Assembly: GCA_002011215.1 (NCBI GenBank)
Contig: MTML01000042.1
Location: 88,355 to 152,354, forward strand
Direction of reading: 5' to 3'
From: Archaeoglobus sp. JdFR-24
GTDB lineage: Archaea > Halobacteriota > Archaeoglobi > Archaeoglobales > Archaeoglobaceae
Length of the DNA stretch: 64,000 nt
The notes under the pieces were generated by a model. It was not told the DNA's origin, did not search any database, and saw only the letters and a list, made by a program, of their open reading frames with translations. Positions 18,436 through 26,952 of the stretch are shown here, piece by piece. Within the stretch, counting starts at the first letter, position 1, and the number at the start of each line of letters is the position of its first letter. Both the position numbers and the translations under genes were made by a program.

Positions 18436-18852
18436 TTGAGGCCAGATCCTGTTGATATTCAAAATTACCTGATCGGAGTGGTGAAGTTCGGTTATACACC
18501 GGCAGCAAGCTTAAGTTTGAGTGTTGAAGCCTCAGAAACTGAAACTCCAGAACCAGCCCCTGAACAAGGAGAACTTATAGGATTCGTAATTAGTTATAAT
18601 CCTGAAGTGGCAATGAGAATTTTACAACTAACAATAGAATTTGAAGAGTCTTTCCTTGAAATGGAAGAACTAGTTCAAGCGGTTTATGATAAAATTGGTA
18701 AAGCCAAGATTGCAGGGTTCTTAATTACGGATACAGGTTTATATGTTCTTGTTAGGGAAGATTTATTGGATGCTGGAAATTACAGGGTGAAAGGAGATTC
18801 TTTAACAGCTATCTGTTTTGAAAATAAAAAGTGGGTAATTTTTGACCTGTAA
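18436..18852 (+). CDS. Hypothetical protein, 138 residues
   Basis: Not recognised. The frame opens with TTG at 18436, and GTG codons at 18478 and 18481 are alternatives. The N-terminal third has a weakly hydrophobic stretch IGVVKFGYTPAASLSLSVE followed by an acidic/Pro linker (ETETPEPAPEQGE). The C-terminal two thirds look like a compact alpha/beta domain (IGFVISYNPEVAMRILQLTI ... AGFLITDTGLYVLVRED). Six residues after position 4, VDIQNY, are encoded by DNA nearly identical to a word found after tRNA-Asp at 50408. It lies 60 bases after a tRNA, a common integration point. Confidence 0.5.
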   Translation: MRPDPVDIQNYLIGVVKFGYTPAASLSLSVEASETETPEPAPEQGELIGFVISYNPEVAMRILQLTIEFEESFLEMEELVQAVYDKIGKAKIAGFLITDTGLYVLVREDLLDAGNYRVKGDSLTAICFENKKWVIFDL

Positions 18853-19269
18853 TAATGCAGAAGAAACACTTTTTGAATTAAAAAAGATAAACTGAGAGAT
18901 TGCGGGGACGTTTGGGCTGACTTTTGAACGGAGGACTGAGAATGAAAATGTGAAAAGTATACTCAGGTAGGCCGTAACGCTATGTGATAAAAACAAACTT
19001 CGATCTTATTTCAAACTCCTCCAATTGCTGTGATTTGTATTTTTCTTCTCGTAAACCCATCAGATAGCCTCAAAAAAGTGTCTGATGCATGAATAGAGTT
19101 AGAGGATTTAGTTATCGTTTTCCTCGGTTGTGCAAGTTTATCTCTAATTTTGAACAAACACGCAATCAGGTTATATACTATCTTCATAATTAACTTAACC
19201 TTAACAGTAAGTTTTAAATAGAATATTAAATTTAAATTGATTGATTTAATTTAAGGGGGTTGTTAAGTC
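18853..19269. other. Intergenic stretch with promoter at its end
   Basis: No credible gene. It ends in an AT-rich run with a TATA-like TTTTAAATAGAATATTAAA near 19212-19230 and the Shine-Dalgarno AAGGGGGT just before the small membrane-protein gene at 19270. The first 150 bases are more G-rich and patchy, and might be decayed coding DNA, but I cannot identify it. Confidence 0.4.
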
Positions 19270-19479
19270 ATGTTTTCAATCGGACCAAACGAGTTACTGC
19301 TTATATTGAGTTTCAACCTGCCGTTTCTCGTTTTAATCTGGCTCCTTGCCAGGAGGAGGAAATTATCTGGTGGATCTATCGCAATATGGCTTATTTTAAC
19401 TTTATTCTTTAACATCTGGGCTATAATTGCGTTTCTCATAGTCTGGTGGTGGGATAAAAGAAGGAGTGTGCAGGATTAA
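19270..19479 (+). CDS. Small two-TM membrane protein (superinfection-immunity-like)
   Basis: 69 residues. The first hydrophobic segment (ELLLILSFNLPFLVLIWLLA) is followed by ARRRKLSGGS, then a second segment (IAIWLILTLFFNIWAIIAFL) ending in WWWDKRR. This layout matches short superinfection-immunity/PLDc_N-type membrane proteins common next to accessory genes. A G-rich Shine-Dalgarno AAGGGGGT lies ten bases before the ATG. It is monocistronic. Function is not known; a membrane role is safe, an immunity role is only a family resemblance. Confidence 0.65.
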   Translation: MFSIGPNELLLILSFNLPFLVLIWLLARRRKLSGGSIAIWLILTLFFNIWAIIAFLIVWWWDKRRSVQD

Positions 19480-19709
19480 AATAACTTGTCTATTATTTTT
19501 TTATCTTCCCGTTGTTGCAAGAGCTCTTGTGGAGCGAAGGGATACGCAAAGGGAGGTGGGCAGGTAGTTTACTTGATGTTTACAGGTGTTAGAATTGAGA
19601 TTTAGTTCGTAATTTCATAAGTACCTTATATTTAATACTATTTATGTTATCGTATTTAGTCACATTTAAAGAACAACCTTTAAGTAACATCGTATAGAAT
19701 AAAAACCTC

Positions 19710-20600
19710 ATGAATAAAAGCACACTTGCAATCTTGCTAATTTTGGCAATAACATTAGCAGGATGTAGTGGTGGAACAAAAATAGGAAAACCGGAAATTA
19801 AAAGTATATCTCATCGCTGGGGTGCCATAACTGATGATACTTCTGAAATTCTCACAGATATTGTAGTTTATAACCCGAATCCAATTCCAATTCCAATTAA
19901 GAGCATCCAGATCGACATATATATGAATAACATCAAAATGGGTGAAGGTAAAAATATCGGCTCTGCAGGACTTAAGGCAAACGGAGATACAACGATCAAA
20001 CTTTCTACTAAGCTAGACAATAGAAAGATTCCGGAATGGTGGGTCAGCCACCTCAAACATGGTGAAAGCACAAAAATATCTCTGAAGGGCAACGTCGTTT
20101 TTGATCTCAAAATTACAGAATTCAAATGGCCTTTTGAGCAAAGCAGTGAAATTAACACAGATCTTTTGAGTGGAATGAATTTCGCTCAAATGCCCCTCAA
20201 CATAGGACCCATTCAACTCTCTGCAAGTATCTCCTCGAGATGGGGTGAAATTACTGCCGAAAAAACTGAAATCATACATGATATAACTCTCCACAACCCC
20301 AACAACTTTCCGATTCCAATAACGAGAATGGATTACGAAATTTACATGAACAACATCAAAATGGGTGAAGGATCAACCTACAATCCGGCCATAATCGCTC
20401 CAAAGGGTGACACAAAGCTTGTTTTTGCATCTGAAATTATTAACACCAATCTTGACGAGTGGTGGGTCAGCCACCTCAAAAATGGCGAGAGAACGATTGT
20501 TAAGGTAAAAATAATGCCTACAATAGAGGTAAGGGGTCAGAAGCTCCAGTTTACATTAATTGAGGACGAATCGGAGTTTTCAACGAACATACTTAGTTAA
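19710..20600 (+). CDS. LEA14-like lipoprotein with two WHy domains
   Basis: 296 residues. A lipoprotein signal peptide (STLAILLILAITLAGC, lipobox Cys19) targets it to the outer face of the membrane. Two homologous WHy/LEA-2 repeats follow, about residues 28-155 and 165-296. Each has SxRWGxIT, then E(I)xxDIxxxNPN, IxIYMNNIKMGEG, and EWWVSHLKxGE. LEA14-like proteins are linked to desiccation and stress in plants, but their archaeal role is unknown. The two repeats are so alike that duplication within the gene is clear. Confidence 0.85.
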   Translation: MNKSTLAILLILAITLAGCSGGTKIGKPEIKSISHRWGAITDDTSEILTDIVVYNPNPIPIPIKSIQIDIYMNNIKMGEGKNIGSAGLKANGDTTIKLSTKLDNRKIPEWWVSHLKHGESTKISLKGNVVFDLKITEFKWPFEQSSEINTDLLSGMNFAQMPLNIGPIQLSASISSRWGEITAEKTEIIHDITLHNPNNFPIPITRMDYEIYMNNIKMGEGSTYNPAIIAPKGDTKLVFASEIINTNLDEWWVSHLKNGERTIVKVKIMPTIEVRGQKLQFTLIEDESEFSTNILS

Positions 20601-20876
20601 TGGAACTGTGATACACGCTTCATTATATTTTTTTAATTTGCCTGTTGGATGTTCTCTTTTCCTGCTCTGTTCCTGAAATCTAAACTCTTTGAGATCTATA
20701 TTCTGTTAGAGAGCAAAGTTGGGGTCCAGAAGCTTACAATATGGATTGACCACTATGGATTAAAGAGATTCGAACTGGTTTGCATCACTTTAACTATTTT
20801 TAATTAATGCGTTTTACCGTATTCTACTTTAACAGTTCAATAGAAACCTTTATAAGAATACAAGATAATATCCACT

Positions 20877-21506
20877 ATGGCATCGAGTTTTGACTATAGG
20901 GGTGTGGAAGTAGTTTTCCTCAAACATGCTGGATTTAAAATTAAGGGAAGTAAAACGGTATATATTGACCCATACGATCTCCCTGATTATGCAAAGCTCG
21001 ATAAGGCAGACTATATTCTTGTGACTCACGACCATTTTGATCACCTCGACATCGAAGCAATCAGGAAACTCTCAAAATCTGATACCGTTATCGTGATTCC
21101 GAGTGGCTGTATTGTAGAAGGTTACAAAACCTGCGAGCTGGATGTTGGTGGTGTGGAGAATTTTGGAGAGATTGTTGTAAGAACTGTACCTGCATACAAT
21201 ATCGACAAAAGCTTCCACCCAAAAGGGAAGGGCGTTGGTTATATAATTGAAATGGATGGTGTTAGGATATACCATGCTGGAGACACCGATAAAATTCCAG
21301 AAATGAGGGGATTGGAAGTCGATATTGCTTTGATACCTGTAGGGGGGACATATACTATGAATTTAGAGGAAGCAAAGAAAGCTATTGAAGAACTCAATGC
21401 AAGATATGTTATTCCAATGCACTATGGAGCTCTACCGAACACTCAGGCGGATGTTAATAAGCTCAGATCAGACCAGGTTGTTGTACTCGAACCAATGTTT
21501 AGCTGA
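20877..21506 (+). CDS. Metallo-beta-lactamase fold hydrolase (UPF0173-like)
   Basis: 209 residues, with the MBL metal ligands THDHFDHLD (His51, His53, Asp55, His56), HAGDTD (His133, Asp136) and MHYG (His182). The compact fold without extra domains matches UPF0173-like hydrolases. The substrate is unknown. A TATA-like CCTTTATAAGAATAC lies about 25 bases before the ATG, so it is probably leaderless. It converges with the shikimate kinase gene. Confidence 0.85.
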   Translation: MASSFDYRGVEVVFLKHAGFKIKGSKTVYIDPYDLPDYAKLDKADYILVTHDHFDHLDIEAIRKLSKSDTVIVIPSGCIVEGYKTCELDVGGVENFGEIVVRTVPAYNIDKSFHPKGKGVGYIIEMDGVRIYHAGDTDKIPEMRGLEVDIALIPVGGTYTMNLEEAKKAIEELNARYVIPMHYGALPNTQADVNKLRSDQVVVLEPMFS

Positions 21507-21583
21507 GCATTTTGAACTGAACCCGATATTTTGGGTTTAAATCCCAGTCTGAAATGCCTTTATTTTCATCTTGAATTTATGAG

Positions 21584-22405
21584 TCATCCCTCGAGCCCGA
21601 TCAGCTCGTCACAGGGTTTTGAAACCGTATTTGTGTATATCACTTTACCGTATCTCTTCCAGCGATTTGATAGTTTTTTTAACTCTCTTTTTACACCAAA
21701 AGCAACATAAGCAGGTCCGTTTCCAGAAAGACCAGCAGTGATTCCAATTTTTCTCGCATCAAGCACCGGGTCCATTGAGTATCCTAACAGCGTGCAGTAA
21801 TGTAATGAGTTGTAGAGCATTGCAAGCATGTATTCTCCCTGCATAGCCTCCCTAAAAGCGCATTCAACCATTTTTGTGTTTTTCCTAACCTCCTTCACTT
21901 CAACTCTCTTTTTTTTAGAATCTGGCATGAGTATCAAAGCATCACAGTTAATCGAATCACGCTTCAAAATTTTCATTTCAAAATTGTCTGTGAGAACTAT
22001 CCCGCCAAGAAGTGATGCAGCAGCATCATCAAATGCACCGGTGTAGCTTATTTTAGCCTCCAGAGATATTCTTGCGTTTTCTTCCAGGATCTTCAGCGCA
22101 TCTAGGTTGAGATTTCTGGCTTTGTAAAGAGCTATCAAAAGAGCATTAACAAGTGCACTGCTGCTTCCCAGGCCACTTCTTGCCGGGATCTCGCTGAATA
22201 TTTGAACTTTTCCTTTTATATTATGCTCTCTGAGGATTCTCTCAACGACTCTGGATCTTATCTTTCTATTTCTCTCAAGAATTTCTACTTTATCTCCTGG
22301 ATCGAATTCCACTCTCGTTTTCAGATTGATTGCAAAAGCACAGCCCTTTCCAGTTGCCACTGCATTCACTATAGTTCCGGCGGCATAAGCTTCTCCAACA
22401 GTCAT
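21584..22405 (-). CDS. aroK: Archaeal shikimate kinase (GHMP family)
   Basis: Phosphorylates shikimate in aromatic amino acid synthesis. The 273-residue protein belongs to the GHMP kinase fold, not the bacterial AroK fold. The N-terminus GEAYAAGTIVNAVATGKGCA and the ATP loop IPARSGLGSSSALVNAL (residues 73-89) are diagnostic, and GLSGNGPAYVAF near residue 222 is GHMP motif 3. It lies 13 bases downstream of the triple DUF22-like gene on the same strand, so it is probably transcribed from that promoter as part of an RHH-DUF22-aroK unit. Confidence 0.88.
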   Translation of the reverse strand: MTVGEAYAAGTIVNAVATGKGCAFAINLKTRVEFDPGDKVEILERNRKIRSRVVERILREHNIKGKVQIFSEIPARSGLGSSSALVNALLIALYKARNLNLDALKILEENARISLEAKISYTGAFDDAAASLLGGIVLTDNFEMKILKRDSINCDALILMPDSKKKRVEVKEVRKNTKMVECAFREAMQGEYMLAMLYNSLHYCTLLGYSMDPVLDARKIGITAGLSGNGPAYVAFGVKRELKKLSNRWKRYGKVIYTNTVSKPCDELIGLEG

Positions 22406-22418
22406 GCTATCTATTGGG

Positions 22419-23723
22419 CTACATCAGCCTCATTTTTATAAATTCTTTCCAAGACTCAAGCTTAGATGAAAGTTTCTCTAAGGTTATTGTCTCTGCATTG
22501 TATACGTTAATCAATCCCAGCAAGTCATCTCTTTCAATCGTACCATCCCGAACTGGAAGAAACACCGCATGGGTGATGAACTTCTCTTCATCTATTTTTG
22601 GTGGCAATCCGGGCTGTAAAACATCAAGAATAGTTCCAAGAGCATGTTTCATAATATACAGAGGTGTAATGAATGTGTTTTTTGGAAGAACGAGGTCTCT
22701 TATTCTGATCAGTACAGGTTTCCCCTTCTCTACCATCATTCTTTCATCTGCTACTATGCCATCCCATCTTGCATTATCACCTCTCCTGTAAGCAACAGGC
22801 GGTAGGTATTTGATCCTTTTCTCAATAACACCATCCTCATAATACGTTACCAGTGCTTTTGTAAGTCTTTTTTCAGTAACGACGGTTTCCACTGGAGTTG
22901 TTGCAACAAAATAAACGCTAATAGATCCGAGAAGCTCGCCTTTTCTGATCTCTCCATCATTGATTGGCATGAATATTGCTTTCGATAAAATTCGCCGCTC
23001 TTCTATTCTTTTTGGCATCCCGCCATCTGTAACTTCAATCAGCACACCATCTGCATTTTGCATTATCCCCATATGAACTGTAACTGTGAATGGAGGAATC
23101 TCTATCTGATTTATCTCAATCTCGATAAGCTCTCCAGCTTTTATTTCTGCGCTTTCAGCCGAAATTACCGGTTCAATATAGGCAAGATTGCTTCTAATGT
23201 ATCCATGTGTTGATTTTTCAGTTTCAAATGACTTTATTTCATCATTCTTCATGTACTTTATTCTGAACCTTACAGTCTCATATTCATCTTCAATTTTTGG
23301 GATTTTAACACTCTTAAGTTTGGTTATGAGACCAACACCGATGAAAATACTCTTGATAGAACCTATAAGATCTCCCTTTTCGATTTTTCCATCTTTGACT
23401 GGTAAAAAAACAGCCCTGTCGATAGTTTTCTCATCTTCTATTTTTTCAGACTTCAATTTCTCTCGCATAATAACATCGATAACAGAACCAAGAGGGTGTT
23501 TTGCGACACCGAGTGATGAGACAATTGTGTTCTTGGGCAGTTTAAGAGGTTTAATTTTTATAACAGCCAGCTGATTTCTCTTAACCTGTAAATCTTCCTC
23601 AGAAATGAGATACCCCCATTTAACATAGTCAGCCATTTTAAACCCAAATGGTACGATCTCGGTTACTTCGCGAACTATTCCTGATCTTTCATCATAATAA
23701 ACGGCATTGACCTCCATCAACAT
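22419..23723 (-). CDS. Protein with three tandem DUF22-like domains
   Basis: 434 residues made of three repeats, about 4-130, 150-275 and 288-410. Each ends in the same motif: AVFLPVKDGKIEKGDLIG (104-121), AIFMPINDGEIRKGELLG (249-266) and AVFLPVRDGTIERDDLLG (386-403). The first and third repeats also carry K-H-x-LG-x-xxDV (VAKHPLGSVIDV, IMKHALGTILDV). Single-copy relatives are at 25952-26458 and 28476-28976. I think this is the archaeal DUF22 family (PF01629), function unknown. The beta-rich, SAF-like pattern suggests a ligand-binding or scaffold barrel. It lies between an RHH regulator and aroK on the same strand. Confidence 0.72.
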   Translation of the reverse strand: MLMEVNAVYYDERSGIVREVTEIVPFGFKMADYVKWGYLISEEDLQVKRNQLAVIKIKPLKLPKNTIVSSLGVAKHPLGSVIDVIMREKLKSEKIEDEKTIDRAVFLPVKDGKIEKGDLIGSIKSIFIGVGLITKLKSVKIPKIEDEYETVRFRIKYMKNDEIKSFETEKSTHGYIRSNLAYIEPVISAESAEIKAGELIEIEINQIEIPPFTVTVHMGIMQNADGVLIEVTDGGMPKRIEERRILSKAIFMPINDGEIRKGELLGSISVYFVATTPVETVVTEKRLTKALVTYYEDGVIEKRIKYLPPVAYRRGDNARWDGIVADERMMVEKGKPVLIRIRDLVLPKNTFITPLYIMKHALGTILDVLQPGLPPKIDEEKFITHAVFLPVRDGTIERDDLLGLINVYNAETITLEKLSSKLESWKEFIKMRLM

Positions 23724-23743
23724 AATTTAAGAAAAAAAGAATA

Positions 23744-23800
23744 TTTAGGTTTATGCCTTGATAGGAGTAGTTTTAGGTTTATGCCTTGGATATGAGTAGT
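23744..23800. repeat. Tandem duplication of about 28 bases at the RHH gene end
   Basis: Two near-identical copies (23744-23771 and 23772-23800) share TTTAGGTTTATGCCTTG and GAGTAGT. The second copy contains the stop and last codons of the RHH gene, and the first lies in the gap before the triple DUF22-like gene. Confidence 0.85.
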
Positions 23801-24309
23801 TTTCTCAACCCCTCGACAATCTTCACCTTGTGCCCCATCTCCCCGAGTAAGGTCTGGAGATAGATTTTGAGGAATTTTTGTTCATTTCTGGAGGAAAGCA
23901 CGAGTGTTATGCTTGCATCACCATTCATCTTAACTCTGAAAAGATTCTCATGTTCCATATACTTCATAATCTCATAAATACCTGTCATCCCTTTGTTTTT
24001 AAGCTGCCAGGCATGCGCTTCAGCAATACTCCTAACATTCGACCAGAATCTTTCAGATGCTCTTTCATTGAGTTCATCAAGAATTGAAATCCAAAGCTCT
24101 ATATCCACTATAACATGCTCTCGACCGGAAAGAAGTTCTGAATATATTTTAACAACATCGCTTGAAACGTCTTTGAGTTTGTAATACTCAGTAATCGCAT
24201 TTCTTATTATTTCAGATGCGGTTCTATTTTCCCTCTCAACAAGCTCCTCCAGTATTCTGTTTGTCTCTTCGTCGATTGCAACTGATAGTCTCCTTAGTTT
24301 ACCTGCCAT
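23779..24309 (-). CDS. Ribbon-helix-helix regulator with C-terminal effector domain (paralogue A)
   Basis: 176 residues. The N-terminal 45 residues are a CopG/Arc-type RHH DNA-binding motif (RRLSVAIDEETNRILEELVE, then TASEIIRNAITEYY). A C-terminal domain of about 120 residues follows, containing GREHVIVDIELWISILDELN and YMEHENLFRVKMNGDASITL. The protein at 30139-30681 shares this whole architecture. The C-terminal domain is not one I recognise; it is probably a ligand-sensing or oligomerisation domain. It is first in a minus-strand set with the triple DUF22-like gene and aroK, and divergent from the TauE/SafE gene, the classic place for a local regulator. Confidence 0.78.
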   Translation of the reverse strand: MAGKLRRLSVAIDEETNRILEELVERENRTASEIIRNAITEYYKLKDVSSDVVKIYSELLSGREHVIVDIELWISILDELNERASERFWSNVRSIAEAHAWQLKNKGMTGIYEIMKYMEHENLFRVKMNGDASITLVLSSRNEQKFLKIYLQTLLGEMGHKVKIVEGLRKLLISKA

Positions 24310-24547
24310 GAATGATGGTATATTTCGTATTTAAAAAATCTTTTTGTTAAAGTATATGTTGTCATAGTATTAAGTAGTGAAAGATATTAAAATACACTAC
24401 CAAATTCTAATTAAACTTAAAAAGGACAATAAGAGACTAATAAAGAATAAAGGTGCACAAAAACATTTATTTTCTTCACAGAACAGTTCTAAGTGTCGAA
24501 AAGTGATTAGAGGGATAATAAAAGTTAATGTAAATTAATTACAAAAT

Positions 24548-24555
24548 GGGGGGTG
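24548..24555 (+). promoter_or_regulatory. G-rich Shine-Dalgarno of the first TauE/SafE gene
   Basis: GGGGGGTG ends five bases before the ATG at 24561 and overlaps the upstream ATG at 24546, which therefore is not the likely start. The same sequence precedes the genes at 26953, 29080 and 29461. Confidence 0.55.
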
Positions 24556-24560
24556 TATTG

Positions 24561-25913
24561 ATGGCAGGAATTCCAACAGGGTTACCAAACCCTGCGGAAG
24601 TTTTCATAACACTGGATGTGTGGAATGCATTGTTTTTGGTACTTCTGGGCTTCCTCGGAGGTACACTGAGCGGATTCATTGGATCAGGTGGGGCATTTGT
24701 TCTGACACCTGGTATGATGAGTATTGGAGCACCGGGGGCAGTTGCAGTAGCAAGTAACATGTGTCATAAGTTTCCAAAGGCCATGGTCGGTTCTTGGAAA
24801 AGAAAGAAGATTGGGCATCTGGATGTGAAGCTTGCAGCTGTTATGGCCATTACTGCGATAATCGGTGTGCAGGTAGGAATAGTGGTGCAAAGACATATAG
24901 CAGAAATGCTTGGTCCAGCAGGTACGAGCCTTTATGTAAGTATGGCTTTCCTGATTGTTCTTCCAATCGTTGCTGCCACTCTCATAAGGGATGTCCTCAA
25001 AGCGAAGAAAGGGGGTCTGGAAGACACCGAACCGCGGTTCGCGAAAAAGCTTCAGAAAATCAACATACCTCCGATGATGGAGTTCAAGGTGGCAAAGAGC
25101 AGGATTTCCGCCTGGTTCACAATCCCACTTGGTTTTGGTACAGGTTTTCTTGCTGCAACAATAGCAGTTGGAGGATTTATTGGCGTTCCATCGATGATTT
25201 ATATCATTGGTGCATCAAGCGCTGTGGCAAGCGGTACTGAGCTTGGAATTGCCTTTGTTATGGGTCTGACAGGCACCTTTACATGGGCAACACTTGGAAT
25301 GGTCGATTTCAGAATGACTGCGCTGATTCTCTTCGGCTCACTGTTTGGAGTCCAGCTGGGCGCAGTAGGAACGACCTATGTTAAGCAATACATGATAAAA
25401 GCCGTTATGGCAGCCGTTATGCTTATGGTTACGATTTCGAGAGCACTGGCAATTCCAAAATATCTTTCTCAGCTTCACTGGATATCACTCAGTGAAAGCA
25501 CAATTACTATACTGAGTCAGGCAAGCTTTCTGTGCCTCTTTGGAGCGATTATCGCTGCAGGAGTGCTTATACTTGTGCCAATGTTCAGAACAAGATCAAG
25601 ATTGATAAAGAGCGGTGAACTGGAAGGCAGCTCCCTGAAAGGAAAATCAATCGGAAAAACCGCTATTTTTGGAATGATATCTCTGACATCTTATGCGCTG
25701 TTGTTCATATACGCCGATGCATGGACAGAATTTGCAACTGGCAAAACAATATTGTCTGCAGTAGGAGTTATACTCATAGCGATCTACTTCTCAATTGTTC
25801 ATGGTACATTTGCTGACGGAATACTCAAGATCCTCAACATAGATGCACTCAAGAAACCTGCTGGTGTGCCAGAACCGGCAAAAGTTCCTGTGGATACAGC
25901 AGCACCACATTAA
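24561..25913 (+). CDS. TauE/SafE-family permease (sulfite/organosulfonate exporter type), paralogue 1
   Basis: 450 residues, larger than the usual 250-300. Two TauE half-repeats are visible: LLGFLGGTLSGFIGSGGAFV near residue 31 and GFGTGFLAATIAVGGFIGVP near 192, each with the Gly-rich motif, among about nine hydrophobic segments. The tail after residue 425 is soluble (LKKPAGVPEPAKVPVDTAAPH). The family exports sulfite, sulfoacetate or taurine in bacteria; the archaeal substrate is unproven. It is divergent from RHH regulator A and followed 38 bases later by a DUF22-like gene. The Shine-Dalgarno position selects the ATG at 24561. Confidence 0.85.
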   Translation: MAGIPTGLPNPAEVFITLDVWNALFLVLLGFLGGTLSGFIGSGGAFVLTPGMMSIGAPGAVAVASNMCHKFPKAMVGSWKRKKIGHLDVKLAAVMAITAIIGVQVGIVVQRHIAEMLGPAGTSLYVSMAFLIVLPIVAATLIRDVLKAKKGGLEDTEPRFAKKLQKINIPPMMEFKVAKSRISAWFTIPLGFGTGFLAATIAVGGFIGVPSMIYIIGASSAVASGTELGIAFVMGLTGTFTWATLGMVDFRMTALILFGSLFGVQLGAVGTTYVKQYMIKAVMAAVMLMVTISRALAIPKYLSQLHWISLSESTITILSQASFLCLFGAIIAAGVLILVPMFRTRSRLIKSGELEGSSLKGKSIGKTAIFGMISLTSYALLFIYADAWTEFATGKTILSAVGVILIAIYFSIVHGTFADGILKILNIDALKKPAGVPEPAKVPVDTAAPH

Positions 25914-25951
25914 CCAAATATTTTTTATATTTTGATATAGAGTTAATAAGG

Positions 25952-26458
25952 ATGAAAACTGTTATTACTTACTGGGACGATTTATCGGAGATCGAATATA
26001 ACTCTGAAGAGGTTGATATTGAAGGAGCGGGGTATTTTCTTGGACCAGCCGCTTATTTTGAACCAGTAATCTGTGATGAAGATGTGGATGTTGTAGCCAA
26101 TAAAGCTGTTTTAATTAAAATTAAAGAAATTCAGGTTCCGGAAGATAGTATCTTAACTCTTCTGGGGAGATTCAGACATGCAGCAGGATTGTTGCTCGCT
26201 CTTGGTCATTCCGGAAAATTTGAACGTGTAGAACATGCAGGAAAGGTAAATTATGCAGTCTTTCTCCCTTTAGTGAACGGAAAGATTTTGGAGGGACAGC
26301 TCCTCGGAGTAGGAGTTATCAGAAAAGCTATCGAAAAGCCAAGATCAGTTGTTGTTGAGAAACTAAAAGAACTCGATGACGTAATCTCGATAGATCCAGA
26401 GGTATTTGTAAAATCTGACTGGCCCTACCTCTGGGCAAAGGATAAGTCCAGAAAATAA
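25952..26458 (+). CDS. Single-domain DUF22-like protein with C-terminal peptide
   Basis: 168 residues: one copy of the domain found three times in the 22419-23723 gene. Seen: ITYWDDLSEIEYNSEEVDIE at the N-terminus, RFRHAAGLLLALGHSG near residue 72, AVFLPLVNGKILEGQLLG near 97. A C-terminal extension ends in SIDPEVFVKSDWPYLW and is encoded by DNA that reappears almost unchanged in the 43-residue gene at 26612. It lies just downstream of the TauE/SafE gene, but a TATA-like TTTTTTATATTTTG about 25 bases upstream indicates its own leaderless promoter. Confidence 0.72.
   Translation: MKTVITYWDDLSEIEYNSEEVDIEGAGYFLGPAAYFEPVICDEDVDVVANKAVLIKIKEIQVPEDSILTLLGRFRHAAGLLLALGHSGKFERVEHAGKVNYAVFLPLVNGKILEGQLLGVGVIRKAIEKPRSVVVEKLKELDDVISIDPEVFVKSDWPYLWAKDKSRK
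26387..26428 (+). repeat. 42-base direct repeat, copy 1 (C-terminal peptide module)
   Basis: Identical over 42 bases to 26684-26725. It encodes IDPEVFVKSDWPY at the end of the DUF22-like protein. Confidence 0.95.
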
Positions 26459-26567
26459 ATTGTATTAATTCATCATAATTCTCTCTAATTATTCTGTAAG
26501 CTATTACCATTTATCGTCTGATAACACGAATCAATCTATTTTAGTGTAATCCATTAAATTATCATAA

Positions 26568-26581
26568 CAACTTTTATATAA
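26568..26581 (+). promoter_or_regulatory. TATA box of the 43-residue gene
   Basis: CAACTTTTATATAA is about 37 bases before the ATG at 26612. A GGTGAT Shine-Dalgarno lies in between. Confidence 0.5.
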
Positions 26582-26611
26582 TAAATACTCATAACTCATA
26601 CTGGTGATAAA

Positions 26612-26743
26612 ATGAACACAGCAGCAATATTTGATGCTCTTCGTTTGATCATAGGGTTCATGAAAAAAGTTGATCGAGCAATATCGATAGATCCAGAGGT
26701 ATTTGTAAAATCTGACTGGCCCTACTTATGGAGTAAGAAATAA
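26612..26743 (+). CDS. 43-residue protein carrying the DUF22 C-terminal peptide
   Basis: The reading frame has an ATG, a GGTGAT Shine-Dalgarno two bases upstream, and its own TATA box. The first half is hydrophobic/amphipathic (IFDALRLIIGFMKKVDRA). The second half, SIDPEVFVKSDWPYLW, is the same peptide that ends the DUF22-like protein at 25952-26458. Too short for a fold, so it may be a peptide that competes for or docks on the same partner. A translated product is inferred from the regulatory signals, not shown. Confidence 0.6.
   Translation: MNTAAIFDALRLIIGFMKKVDRAISIDPEVFVKSDWPYLWSKK
26684..26725 (+). repeat. 42-base direct repeat, copy 2
   Basis: Identical to 26387-26428, 297 bases downstream, and in the same coding phase (I-D-P-E-V). 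Preservation at DNA level suggests recent duplication or conversion. Confidence 0.95.
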
Positions 26744-26884
26744 ATCCAATTCAGTTAGATTTTTTGGAGTTCGGATACAATTTAAACTCATTTTTCTAAA
26801 GTAATTATAAATCATTTAATTCGTCTCATTGTGGTTACCATAGCCTATAAAATAGTGATATTTAGTCATTCGTAGTCTCTTTTC

Positions 26885-26898
26885 ATAAATTATATATA
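26885..26898 (+). promoter_or_regulatory. TATA box of the second TauE/SafE gene
   Basis: TAAATTATATATAG is about 60 bases before the TTG start at 26953, leaving a leader with two G-runs, GGGGG and GGGGGGGTGG. Confidence 0.45.
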
Positions 26899-26952
26899 GG
26901 GCGAGAAAGATAAAGGTAAAGGGGGATTAAGTTAGTAAGGGGGGGTGGTAAC

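Noticed and set aside
19518..19529. 12-base palindrome CAAGAGCTCTTG after the small membrane-protein gene
   Set aside because: Single palindrome of common length; could be a terminator-side structure, but there is nothing else to support an operator.
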